A DNA stretch of 64,000 nucleotides from Zingiber officinale (Eukaryota; Streptophyta; Magnoliopsida; Zingiberales; Zingiberaceae): the NCBI RefSeq assembly GCF_018446385.1, contig NC_055998.1, positions 68,442,744-68,506,743 of the forward strand, read 5' to 3'. A program made the translations under genes and the position numbers. The notes beneath the pieces were generated by a model, which did not search any database, was not told where the DNA came from, and saw nothing but the letters and a program-made list of their open reading frames with translations. This document shows, in pieces, positions 44,085 through 56,106 of the stretch (position 1 is the first letter of the stretch; every line of letters starts with the position of its first letter).

Positions 44085-47000
44085 TTACGTCTTCTTGAAG
44101 AACGCATCAATAGGGATATATTTTGCTTGTTTCCCAGATGATGACTTCTGCTTCTTTGTGCTACTCTTTTCGAGGGGAGAAGAGAAGGTTAAAGATCTGA
44201 GAAAAGAAATCAGTTCGTCAGAAGCCAGCCAAAAATAACATGCTATTAATTATTATACACATGAAAAAATACTATTATGTTCATGTGAGATGGGTTAAAT
44301 TGGGAAATCAAATCTGTCACCTGCACTCTTCCTTCTGAAGCATCTGTGCAAGATGATAATCCAGATGTTCTTGTCTCTCCTCAATAAAGTTTGTGGGAAT
44401 TTCAATCCCACAAACAGAACAGATGTAATCATCGATCCAAAAAGGCCGGGATGAGTCACGAGATGATGCAGCCCTTTTGCGATCAGAGAAGTTGACGATA
44501 TTGGTCATATCCTCTTTTCCTTTACACTGGATATGAAATCAACCTTCTGATCAAATAAAAAGTATAATAGCGGCATTATGCTAAAGATCAAACAGCACAT
44601 CACCTTGCTTTGACACTCCTTGTTAGAATATTCTGCTTGAATTTCTGAACTTGTGACAATGCCTTCATTTGAAACAAACAGTTGATTGGACTCGAGTATG
44701 TCATTCAATTCACATTGAAAACCATGGCTTTCATTAGTCGAGGAACTCGTCCCGCCACCCATTATCTGAACATCACTGGAGTTTAAATGGACAGAATTAA
44801 TGATGCTTGGTATACTCTCAGAGATGTGCAGAAAGCTTGTCAGAGTCTTTTGCGTAGGACCGAGAGGATTATGATTATCGTCATGGAAATGTGACAACCG
44901 TAGGCCTGTTACAATCATGAGGCCCAGAACAATGAAAAAGAAATAATCAGAACATGGAAGGAAGGCTTTCTATATGCTATAAGAAAGATTAGAGGAACAT
45001 GCCAATTTAAGAATGCTTTAGTGAGACATGCTTAACAAATGCAAGATTGAACTCTCTAAGAATAGGCCTGGTAATAGAAAAATCGGCTTTTTACTAAAAG
45101 GAACGGCCACGTTTCCTTATTTACCAAAAGAAACACCCTAATTTTAAAACTACCAAAAAGAGCACAAAAAACAGTGTTATTCCCTTCCTACTCCTCCCAC
45201 CAACCTCCTAAATGTCACAATGTTTTTCAATGCATGGGCCTAATATGGAAAAATATCAAGTCCACCGTGGACCTGATATGAGATCATATCAGGTACATAG
45301 GTGGGCTTGATATAGGAATATATCAGACCCTTTTTAATCTGGAGAGAGAGGATGCAATAGAAAACGGCGAGAAAGAGAGGGGATTTAGGAGGTTGGAGGG
45401 AGGGGTAAGAAGGGAATAACACTATTTTGGTGCTCTTTTTGATAGTTTTAAAACTAAGGTGCTCTTTTGGATAAATAAAAAAACGTGGCCGCTCCTTTTG
45501 GTAAAAAACCGTAGAAAAATTGAGCATGGGCAGTGAAGCTACTTTCATGCATTTTAAGAGGAAAAAGTATTGTACTAATCACTGCCACCATAGATTATCC
45601 ACTCAGGTATTACCAGATTTCTAATGACAATTATTAGTATAGGATCCAGGTAAGTTCACTTAGTTTCGTTCAAATTTCATTTAACAGGGCCTACTAAAAC
45701 ACTAATATAAACTAGCACAAGCGTTTAGAGCCTTGCTGAAAATTAATTCCAATTTGTGTTACACATAATTAACTAAGTGGTATTTTTCAAGTAGACTAAG
45801 CTAGAGAGAAGCTGATCTCATCCAAGCTTAAATGCCACATCTTGGAATACTGCTAAATCATCAGGCAGTTGGGAAATACGTTTTAAGTCAATTATCTCTG
45901 TTAAGCAAATTTTCATCTTGTTGAATAAACGACGCAAAAACAATGATAGGTAGGAAATATGATTCTTCTTCATGACTTCAAAACAAGGATTGAGAATTAT
46001 GAAGCTTACAAATGTTTTACATACCCAACAACCTTAATCGAACAGGAAGTTCTGCCTTCAGCAACTTGGAAGCATATATCAAAATATCTTCTTTTGAATT
46101 TACATATTTCTGCAATGAAATTGCTCTTGTCCGAACCTGGAACCAAAAAACAAAAACCACGACACTGTAAGAAAAAGGAAACTTAAGATAGCATAATATT
46201 CTCTGTGATAATCTACTTTTGGGGTTCTCATAAGCATTTCTAGCACCTAAAATGGAAAATGTTTGCTTAGAAGAAGCAAAATTTGCAGAACTATTTCTAC
46301 AAATTAATAACAAGAAACAAAAAACGATTTGCTAAGAACCTCAAATGATGCAGTCTTCAATTTAAGGGTCAGATTCCGTCCAAGAAGACCCTCCTTCTGC
46401 ATGTCATTTGATAATGTTTCAGCAAGATCAACTGCAAAATAAAGAAATGACAAATTAAGGAGACTAGCATTTCCAGATAAAAATGAAACTAGAAAGTGAT
46501 AAAACAAAAGGTTAGCAAAGTATGTTCAGTAACAGATTGAACTACAAAGTATTACAAATCTAGAATAAATAGATAAAAATAAGCACTACTAAAGGTGTAG
46601 ATTGTAAAATCATTTTCTAAAACTACAATTTTACTCCAGTAAGATTAGCACGCATCTGATACCAGTGTAATTGTGTTACTTAAATGAGTGCTCTTGTATA
46701 TCCTTTTCCATCTGCTGCCTAAAATTATAAAATTACAATTGAGGAATGAGAAGTATTTCTACATATTTATTTCCTTATACTAAACCAATCAACTTGAGGC
46801 ATTTAAATACTTATCCCTTGCACAGTTTTTCTCATTATTTACAACAAAGTTGTCCCATACAACAGCCGTGGAAGCAACCTAATAAAATTTCTGCCTAATT
46901 CATCCTTGTTGGTTCCCAATTCCTTAAGCCCAGAGGTATCAAGAGTGAACCAAATAGGAAACTATACCTAATGATCATGCCTTGGGATTCATTTGCAGTG

Positions 47001-50000
47001 ACATCAGTCATAAATTTGTTTGATGTTAAGACACATTTGATATACTCACATAACAGCCAGAGAGCAACCTATCAAAAGTTCAGCCTAATTCATCCTTGCC
47101 ACATTCATAATCCCTTCAGAAGTCCAGAGATATCAAGGGTTAACCAAACACAAAACCAAATCAAGGAGCATGGACCATAGCACAGTACTTAGAATAGACA
47201 TGTTTTAAATGTCTGGGTTTATATCTAGCATATTCACTTTGACCATAGCAATCTGGAATTAGAGGAAAAGGAGCAAGTTTGACCAAAATGATCATTACCC
47301 AATTTCTGGAACAGCAATGATTCATCATCAGTGGCCACAAATGTCCTCTCACTACTAATGCTCTTCCGCATCTTTTGATGAGGAGCATCTGTTCCTCCTA
47401 TACCCAGTCCAACACAAAGAAAAAAGTCTACAAACAGCATAGATTTTATCAACTAGTTGGCACATCATCGGGACAAAGATGAAATTGTGATAAATTATAG
47501 AAAGACAGAACACAAAAAGAAGGTAAATATCACTTACTTTTTTCTCCTAGTATAAAATAGTTCTACGAAAAAACTAAACAGAAATTCAAATAAATAAAAT
47601 GAACCTATAGAAGATTTCTAGTCATGTGATGTTTGCATAATTGTTATATAGCTTATAGGTTTCATTTAAAAATTAACAATTGCTGAGAAAATGACAATCT
47701 TAATAATTCTTTGTTATACTATAAAAAAATCAATAAAGTAAATCGCCAATCAACCTTTAATATTAAATAGTAATATTCATATTCTACTATTTTTTCACAT
47801 TCTTGCAAAAATACTTTTTTCTTAAGTCTACCATAATGAGTCAAGTGCTCAGCTAACAAGCTGAGACAAATAGGAATTTGTTGCTAAACAATACTTCTTA
47901 TTTCTCTTTTTACGGTCTTGTATGAATAGCACCAGAAGAGCTAGAATGTATTATTCTAAGGTTGTCTTTGGTAAACATAAATAAAATGAAAAGGAATCAA
48001 AACAAAAACTAGAATGGAACAGAAAGCAACGATTGTTCCATTCCATTTTTTATTTGGTTGCAATAATAAAATGACATGACAAATGCAATGCTTTAACCTA
48101 TATTGAACTCTTCTCTTCTTCTAAATCATCTGATCATTTTAACTTACATGATCTATCTAATGTCTTTTAGGGCGTTCAATCAATCTAATTTGTTCAAAGC
48201 AACAAGCCTATGTGGCTCGCTTGATCCAACAATCTCGTTTCATCTGCCCAACCCAATTGATCCTCTTGGCCTACCCAACACAATTAGTTCGCCTAACCTG
48301 CCCTACCATATTAGCTAGCTAGGGTGGCTTAGTCCACTCAGCAAGTCCAATTTACTTGGTGGACCTGTCTGCACAATTTGATCGACATAATTGGCTGCTG
48401 GACCTGACCTACCCGCTCAGCTCGATAGGTCCATGTTGTCCGCCTGGTCAATCAGCCCACTGAATCCAATTGATCTGTTCATCAGTCCTAAACTCCTAAT
48501 AGACCACTAAGATTGATTGATTCACTTGACCCGACCAATTCACCCAACCAACTCAACTCAATAGGTCTACCTGACCTATCTTTTCGGCTAGACAAGTTTG
48601 CTTGATTGCTCGTCTGACCGTCCTACCCAGCTTCCACAAGCCAACCAACCTACTTGGCTTGGCCAATGTATTTGGTATGGTTGTCAGACCAACCCGATCA
48701 ACACAACTGTCCTAGTTACCCGTTTACCCAACCAATCCACCCAAACATGAGTAGCTTGCCATGCTCACCCGGCCACCTAGCCCAACTGAATTGCTTTATA
48801 TATTTGGTTCGCTCATATTATTTATTAGTTATAATTTTGAGATGATAATTTGTTAATACATGTTATATTTAATATAGATGTCATAAGGATTATCCTCCAA
48901 AGAGTGGAACGGATTTAGTTATTCATTGAAATGGATTACTCTACCCAAATTATACATCTTAAATAGATTTAGCCCACCTAGCCCAACTGAATTGCTTTAT
49001 ATATTTGGTTCGCTCATATTATTTATTAGTTATAATTTTGAGATGATAATTTGTTAATAAATGTTATATTTAATATAGATGTCATAAGGATTATCCTCCA
49101 AAGAGTGGAATGGATTTAGTTATTCATTGAAATGGATTGCTCTACCCAAATTATACATCTAAAATAGAATTAGCCCTCGAGGCAATGGTGTAGCAGCAGA
49201 GCGTCTTCTCAGTTTCTCATGCATCTAAGAATCGAATCTCAGTTTCGGCGAATTAAGGAATGAATTTCTCTTAATAGATGGTTGACCTAAGAATGTTGGG
49301 CTAATGAACCGCCCGCTGCGAGGACTTTACCTTGGTGGCCGGTGGAAAATTTCCGTGAGACCGGGCTAGTCACCCCAGGATTAGTCGACGCAAGCTGAAT
49401 ACTTGTTATCAACTAAAAAAAATATGAAGAAATGAACCATTTTAAATTTGCCACATGAAGAAATGAACTATTCTGATTCCATTCAGTTTATGTGTACCAA
49501 ATGCACTAGTATTGTAAGAATAATTTCATAATCACAAACTAAGGACCCAATTCAATTCATATAAAATATACTCTACATATTATACCCATAGATATAAATA
49601 ACAGAACAATTCACAATCACAAATCAAAGATCTAATTCTGTTCGTGCAATGTTTTTTTTAAGCAAAAATTCAAATGAAATGCTCATTGTACATTAACATT
49701 GTACACTAAGATATAGATAATTAATACCTAAAATACCAACCAGTTGAACAATGAGAAAATAATGCATGTAAGAGAGCTCCCTTTTGCAATATTTCAGTGC
49801 ACGTACTAATTCCAAGTACTTCTCTTAATATTTGTTCAGTCACCTTACCAATACCACCTACCTGCATGAACAATTAAGACTATTGAAGAGCTAGATTATT
49901 ACAGGAGAACTAAAAATTACTCAATAAAAACATCAGATTCATTGAAAAGTAAAAAAAAAAATTGCTGATAGCAGATTGTGATGGCAGATTCAATGTTCCA

Positions 50001-53000
50001 ACCACGTTACCTTACCAACATAACAAATGGAGTAGAAGTCGTCAAACCAAAATAATTAATGAAATTATCTCACTGTGTTTTAATAAAGACATGCACTATT
50101 GAATGAATACTGCCAGCAGTAGATATACTTTGGAAGTGACAAGTAAATTAAGAAAGAATAAGATTGTTAATTACAATTAAGAACAAGTTAGCATATGAAT
50201 GGCACTCAAAAAAGAGAACTTCAATGTTATTTGGCTACAAAAATATTTCACAAAATACTAATTAATACCAAATTGTGTAAATGAATAAAAAGAAGACAGA
50301 GAGAGGCTGGGACAACTAATATAAAACCTACTGAACATGTCTTGTAAGATAGCACATACCTTTCTTATAGGAAGTGATGATATAAAAGTCATTACAGCAT
50401 CTCGATCGTTTGGCAAAATAAACTGCCCATTAGGTTTGTTGATGTCTGAGCAAACCTAACAAAATACAGAAGAAAAAAAAGGGAAACAGAAGATATCATT
50501 CAATAAATACTTTCATTTTGTATGTATTAGACAAGTCGAAAACATAAGAGTTGAGTTAAAGGGGCCGGTTGAGAGACCAAATAAAACTCTAGTAATCTAG
50601 TTAACATAAAACTAAAAGGATGATTTAATAGAGCTTTAAAAGCTACTGGTATATTCCAGTATAGTGCAATAAGATCCGTGTAACCAATCTCAACCAATTG
50701 GAACTCGAACTACTTGATGATGATAATAGTCTTACATAGAGTTTAATTACAGGATAAAACCTATGTACACAGCACCAAATAGTTGGAGTTGACAGCGTGT
50801 TTCTATACTACAACCAAATGAAATAAAGTAGAATAGATTGTTCTCAAAACAAGTTGGAGGACATGGCCGACATATTAATGTTAACTACAACTAATCTATG
50901 ATGATGAATGTAGAAAGTGAAACTAAAATGGTCCGTGTAGGGAGGTCCACAAACTGATACAAAATGAACAGAGAAATTCAATAAGTCAATCTAGAAAAGT
51001 ATTATAGCAAAGAATTGAGTTGATGAATTGCCGAAAGATGGACAGTTAAAAGATGAAAGAAATTTTGTAAAGGACCTTCCATTGGGAGAACAAATGAAAT
51101 GTAACTATGAACAAGATGGTTGAAGAGGACACAGAACAAGAACACGCAACAGCAAGTGACTGCTGAATTTGTCAATGTTGGACATCGCAGAACGTCAAGT
51201 ATTGAACATAGTACACAAACAGCCAACTTTTTGAGGTTAGCTGTACAAAATGATGTTAAATTAAGAAAAATACCTTTGCAAGCATGCGGTTTGGCGCCAC
51301 ACCAACACTACAAGTAAGACCAGTTTCTTGATAAATAGTATTTCTTAGTTCAGCAGCAACCTTTGTAGAGATGATAAAAAAAGATGACTGAGTTTTTAAT
51401 AACAAAATTTTAGTGCATAGAGATTAACGAAAACAAGACTATAGTACATCTTACTTCTTCAGAGCTAATGCTTCTTTGTTTGCATATCTCAGTTATCTCG
51501 AGGTATGCCTCATCCAAGCTAGTAGCTATATAATCAGGATCATATTTACTAAAAACTGAATAAAAAGACTTGTTACAAATTAGACAAGTTTCAAATATAT
51601 GAAGTGGTTCTTAATTAAAACACCAACACACCATTCCTTGTCTTTTCACTGTAGTATGTGTACTTTCCAAAATTTGTAGGAACAAATATCAATTCTGGAC
51701 ACAATTTACGTGCAATAAATCCTGGCATTGCAGCACGGACTCCATATTTCCGAGCCTAAAGAAGAAAATAACACAAATTCACAAAACCTCTCCAGTTACT
51801 AAAAAAATTGACAGCAAGGGCATGTACTGACAAAGGTACCTCATAACTCGCAGTGCATATCATGGACATACCACCGACAGCCAATGGTTTGCCTTTTAAT
51901 AATGGGTTCTCCAATGTCTCAACAGCAGCATAGAAAGCATCCATGTCAGTGTGCAACCATATCTTTGAAAGGTCACGTGAACCATCTAACTCCAAAATTC
52001 TTTTATTAACAATCTGAAATATTTCATAGTATATAAAATACCAAAAAAATATCTTAACTAGTTGATAAATGCAAATACAATTGACAATAAGACATCTGCT
52101 TATGGTTCTGATTGTGGAAAGCCTGAATTCTTAGGGATTAACACAGTGTTGGACCCATATAGGTTGTAAAGAATACTTGAACTTGATTTATATTACATGT
52201 GACTATTTACTATGAGAAGCAGATAGTCTACTTTATCTCTACTAGATAAGGTAGACTACATAGTTATTTTATCACAGAACAATATAGAGAAATTAGGTAA
52301 TGCAACATAAATCAAATGGAAATCATTGGTTAATGTGTTTCAGTTAAAAGCAAATTTTTTTGTCAATGAAAAATTAGAGTTGCACGTCTATGTATTTTGT
52401 AGCATATTCAATCTGCAAACTTCTCTAGCAAAGAATCTGTCAAAACCAAAAACTACTTGGTGTATCCACATGAAAATAAACAAGAATTTAATTGGTATTG
52501 TTAAAAACATAACTGATCCGGTGGTAAGGATCGGGGGCCCACATAGGAAGGGGTCAACGACACGGGAGAGTCAAAGTCCCGCCTGCGTGAGGGGAGGAAG
52601 TCGTCTGGCCGACCGGCCGGAGTAGATCCCGGGCTAGCACAAAAACAGCTCGACCTCGGGTCGAGCTTCCGACGCTCACAAGCTCCCTTATAGAGGAACC
52701 GCTATGCCGAGTGGCCAATCTGCTCGGCCAAACTGCAGAACAAATAGCTTGTACCGCATCCGAGTATGTGACCGAGCGGCCTTCTCGCCCGGTCCGAGGT
52801 GCATGCATACCCGAACGCCCTGGAGGTCGAGCGACTAGCCCGTCCGGCCCAATTAGAGACAAAAGGCTTAGAAGAGGACAAAGGGGGCAGCTAGTGATAT
52901 CATTCTCGAGACACCTGCCGCCGACAAACAGTATGGTCGACGGCCGGGCTGTACCGAGGATCGTACGAAGGAAGTTTCCACTGCCATGGAAGAGATATGC

Positions 53001-56000
53001 TTGGACAGTTGCGGTATGGCGTCAGGCACGCTTTTCTGACACAGCCATTCTGAGGTATGCTTTGAGGAGCGTGCACGCCTCGGGAAGCGTGCACGCGCCT
53101 CTATGGGGTCCTATATAAGGACCTCCCGACTTCGGCAGAGATATGATTTTTCTCCTCATCTACTGTAGCCACAGTCTCTCTATTCTGCCTCTGTTTCATC
53201 TCGCCATCGCCAAACTTGAGCGTCGGAGGGTCGTCGCCGGGAACCCCTTCCCGGCCCGGCTTTGTTGCAAGTTCATCGGAGGCCTACGTCACTGCGGAGA
53301 TCACCCGGAGGCAGCAGAGAGCACCACATCCCCAGTTTTCATCGACTCAGCGCACGGACAGGATCAATAACAATCATATTTATGCCATTGAAGCAATGAG
53401 ATTCAACAATCTTGTATAAGTCTACAGCTAGAGCGAGAGAATTCTATTTAGTCACTGTCATATCAACACTGCAGCAATAAACCATGTGCATACATATATT
53501 GTGATAGTTTTACCGTCACCTTTTATAGGCCAAAGATAATGATTTCTACATGACTGGACTCCCTAGTCAGCAGATCATGTAACTATCGAATCACATGCAA
53601 TAATTAAAAGATATCCTACAACATTTGGAAGGCCAAGGTCCAAGACACTGAGTTTGATTGGCAAAACATGTGGTAAATGGACATGTATTAAGGTCGGGCT
53701 TGATGAATGCGTGGGAGGGTTGAAAAAATTGAGGTTGGATTGGTTGATCACCTAAAATGGTCAGCATGATTCTAGGTTGATTTGGTCCGATAACAAAATG
53801 ATAAGTAATTTAACATTAATGGGAGTAAAACCAAGGTTTAAAGTGTGTTCTGGTGCTCAACCAGTATGAAATGGTTTTGTTACCATACTACCATCACCCG
53901 CTACCTCAACCCATCCATATTGTTTTCCCTCCATTATGCATGCCTCTTACCACTACCAACTTCCAACTTCGGACTCTCAACAATCACCTAGGAATGGGTT
54001 GAACTGCAAAACCATCCACTTGCCTCCCCACTTCTTCTCATCAATGCTCTCTAGTATCCAACACCAACCAAGTACACGTCTTGTACTCATTTCATGTTGC
54101 TTCTTTGTCTCAGTTGCTACGGGCAAAAACAAGGCTACTTTTGCCTTCAGACATCTTGGTTACAACCAACACACGCAGCTGCCACAATTCGCTTGTGTTG
54201 ATTCTATGATGGTTTCAGTGGGTCAACAAAACGAATATTTCATCCATGTCAACCAAGAAATCATGCATGTCTTTTGAGATTTTGTTGCCATATTAACTGT
54301 CCATTGCATGTTTTGGACATTGAACAAGTAAACTATCTTCCTTCGCCTTTTGCAAATATAGATAACACAAAAAATTGGTTCTTGATAAACTACAACATAA
54401 GCAAAGTTTATGCTACTTCACAAAACATCTATAGGTAAATTAGTTAGCGTGAACATTTCAGTGTAGAGAACATTGTTGACAGCATAGCAATGTTTGCAGT
54501 ATCATCTAATTCAAGCATAAAAACCTCAATATAAACAGGAATCAAATATCAAAGAAAACAAAGGCCCACAAAGTAAATGACTAATCAATGCCTACCATTT
54601 GGAAATGTGAAATATCCTTCTCTGTAAGTTTTGCACGTTGCGCACACAAGCTTTCAATTTTCTGTTTAATGAATGCCTCTTTTCTTTTCTCATTCTCAAA
54701 ATATTTTGATCCTTTGCTCATCTCATAAATTATTCTTTGTACTTTCTCTTTATCAACCCCTTCCATTCCTATAAAAAAAAACAAAAAGCCAGTGGTATTG
54801 AGGCACTAAAAAAGCAGAAAAGAAAGCTTATGTTCTAATATTGTCCTGAAAGTTCAACACCATAATTTGCAACTGAAAAAAAAAAAAAGAACAAACTCTG
54901 ACTAACCTTATCTACTTCATAGATTGGTATTGTTCAATTTGTAGCTATTAGCCAACACAAATGAATAAGAAAATAAATAGTAAAGTGTTACGGATAAAAA
55001 AAAAGAAGGATACGACATAACAAGATATAGGTGTAGGGTTGTAAACGAGCTAAGCCGAGCCGAGCATAGCAAGCTTGGCTTGGTTTATTTTTTATGCGCT
55101 TGAGCTTGTTTGAACCTTGGTTTAAGTTTAGTTCGTTTAGATGTTATCAAGCTCTCAATTCAAGCTTGGCTTGAACTTGGTTCGTTTAGATGTTATCGAG
55201 CTCTCAATTTAAGCTTGTTTGAAATTTTTAGTTATTTGATTGATTATTGAGCTTAATAATTCAAACTTATTTGCTTATTTTATTATTTATTTAGCATATT
55301 GATAAGAGTTTTATTAATGAATATGATTCGTGAGCATTGTTCACGAACGTTAACGAGCTAAACACATATGTCTTCAAGCTTGTATGTTTAGTTTAATGAA
55401 CTGTTCATGCTTGTTTGTTTAATTAATCTTGTGTATATTGAACGAACATAAACAAGATCTTACCCAGCCGAACATCAAGCTTGTTCACGAACGCTTGGTT
55501 CATTTACAACCCTATATAGGTGAGTGAAGAATAATCCTTAATGGAAAAATATATTTTTTTTTTTTTTTTGGGGGGGGGGGGTTGGAAGGCTACAGTAAAA
55601 CTAAGATACAGATTTAGAAATTGCTTTAACATGACAACTTAGAATCATAGGTAGAAGTGCTGAAAATCTTAATTTCTGTTAAGAAAATTAAGAAGGTTAG
55701 GGATTTGGTATATTATTATAGTCTGTGCCCATTCTCAGCTAAGACCATTTTGTGGGAATCAGTATCCTATAGTTTTTAACATTTTTTCTAATTGAAAAAA
55801 AAAGGGGTGAAATATTTGTTCGTCTTCTAGCACAACGTATTCTCGACTTTTCTAGAAACATAGAAGATCACCCAACCATAAGGTCTTATGGGCAAGAAAA
55901 AGATTAGATACATGACAACGGTTGTTTTTCCAGCGCAAGCGAAAGGGTAGATTGAGCAAGGAGCTACCGAACTCTAAAAAAAGACAATCTCAAAAGCAAG

Positions 56001-56106
56001 GAACAGAGATTGAGAAGTAGAAGGTCGAAAAAACACCAGCTTTCGCGTTGGTGTAAGCAGTGTGATAGGATTGCCATGGCCGATCCCCGCCCGAGGTCTC
56101 CCCCAT
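44085..56106 (-). CDS. POLK: DNA polymerase kappa (Y-family translesion polymerase), 14 coding exons
   Basis: Exons, all with GT/AG sites and matching phases: 56037-56106, 54596-54768, 51840-52013, 51632-51755, 51455-51555, 51274-51360, 50360-50455, 49741-49861, 47299-47427, 46340-46431, 46025-46136, 44604-44905, 44321-44526, 44085-44196. The 1899 coding bases give 632 residues with no break. Polymerase kappa copies past damaged DNA in the nucleus. The N-clasp specific to kappa is residues about 20-80 (NAKAGMEGVDKEKVQ, YEMSKGSKYF). HTDMDAFYAAVE holds catalytic Asp104 and Asp106-region metal ligands; SLDEAYLEI holds Asp195 and Glu196. KVCSDINKPNGQF, GGIGKVTEQIL and RKSISSERTF follow in the thumb and little finger. 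The C-terminus has a zinc finger (Cys563, Cys566, His581, His585) of UBZ3 style and ends IDAFFKKT, a PIP-like motif. The start ATG is in a short exon whose split codon joins exon 2 as Gly. Confidence 0.93.
45084..45511. mobile_element. Mutator-type MITE in POLK intron 11
   Basis: This 428-base element has long terminal inverted repeats of about 100 bases (cggctttttactaaaagg at the left; inverted cggttttttaccaaaagg at the right). Exact 9-bp duplications TAGAAAAAT flank it (45075-45083 and 45512-45520). A 9-bp target duplication and long inverted repeats point to the Mutator superfamily. It has no coding capacity. Confidence 0.85.
48175..48790. repeat. Degenerate low-complexity repeat region in POLK intron 8
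   Basis: Many diverged copies of cccaacc, ttgatc, cttgg and gaccta words occur with no fixed period. It looks like a decayed minisatellite. The open frames on it are chance frames. Confidence 0.45.
48775..49176. repeat. 201-bp tandem duplication in POLK intron 8
   Basis: Two nearly identical units begin at about 48775 and 48976 (cacctagcccaactgaattg). Only a few bases differ, so the duplication is recent relative to the surrounding decayed sequence. Confidence 0.85.
49177..49420 (+). mobile_element. SINE-like element in POLK intron 8
   Basis: The head has a possible RNA polymerase III A box (tggtgtagcag, 49189) and B box (gaatcgaatctc, 49231) about 40 bases apart. The body is GC-rich (gaccgggctagtcacccc) and the tail is A-rich (aaaaaaaatatg). 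A diverged relative of the head seems present at about 43545-43700. No clean target duplication was found. Confidence 0.4.
52509..53371 (+). mobile_element. Solo LTR of the Tat-like family in POLK intron 2
   Basis: The LTR is 52514-53366 (853 bases, TGATCCGGTGG to GGACAGGATCA), flanked by ATAAC at 52509-52513 and 53367-53371. It matches the LTRs at 5674 and 21188 along its length, including the promoter word cctatataagg and the leader tcggagggtcgtcgccggga, but is clearly diverged from both. The intact 5-bp duplication shows that one insertion was reduced to one LTR by recombination. Confidence 0.92.
55026..55522. mobile_element. hAT-type MITE in POLK intron 1
   Basis: The element is 55034-55514 (481 bases) with inverted ends TAGGGTTGTAAACGAGC and TAGGGTTGTAAATGAAC. 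The 8-bp target duplication TATAGGTG stands at 55026-55033 and 55515-55522. The interior repeats aagcttg/gttcgttt words in both directions and can fold on itself. It has no coding capacity. The 8-bp duplication indicates hAT. Confidence 0.85.

Noticed and set aside
48103-48845. Plus-strand frames in the ccaacc-rich region
   Set aside because: They follow a decayed low-complexity repeat and carry no domain.
53936-54277. Plus-strand open frame of 113 codons in POLK intron 2
   Set aside because: No recognisable domain, no splice or promoter context, and His/Ser/Gln-rich sequence typical of a chance frame.
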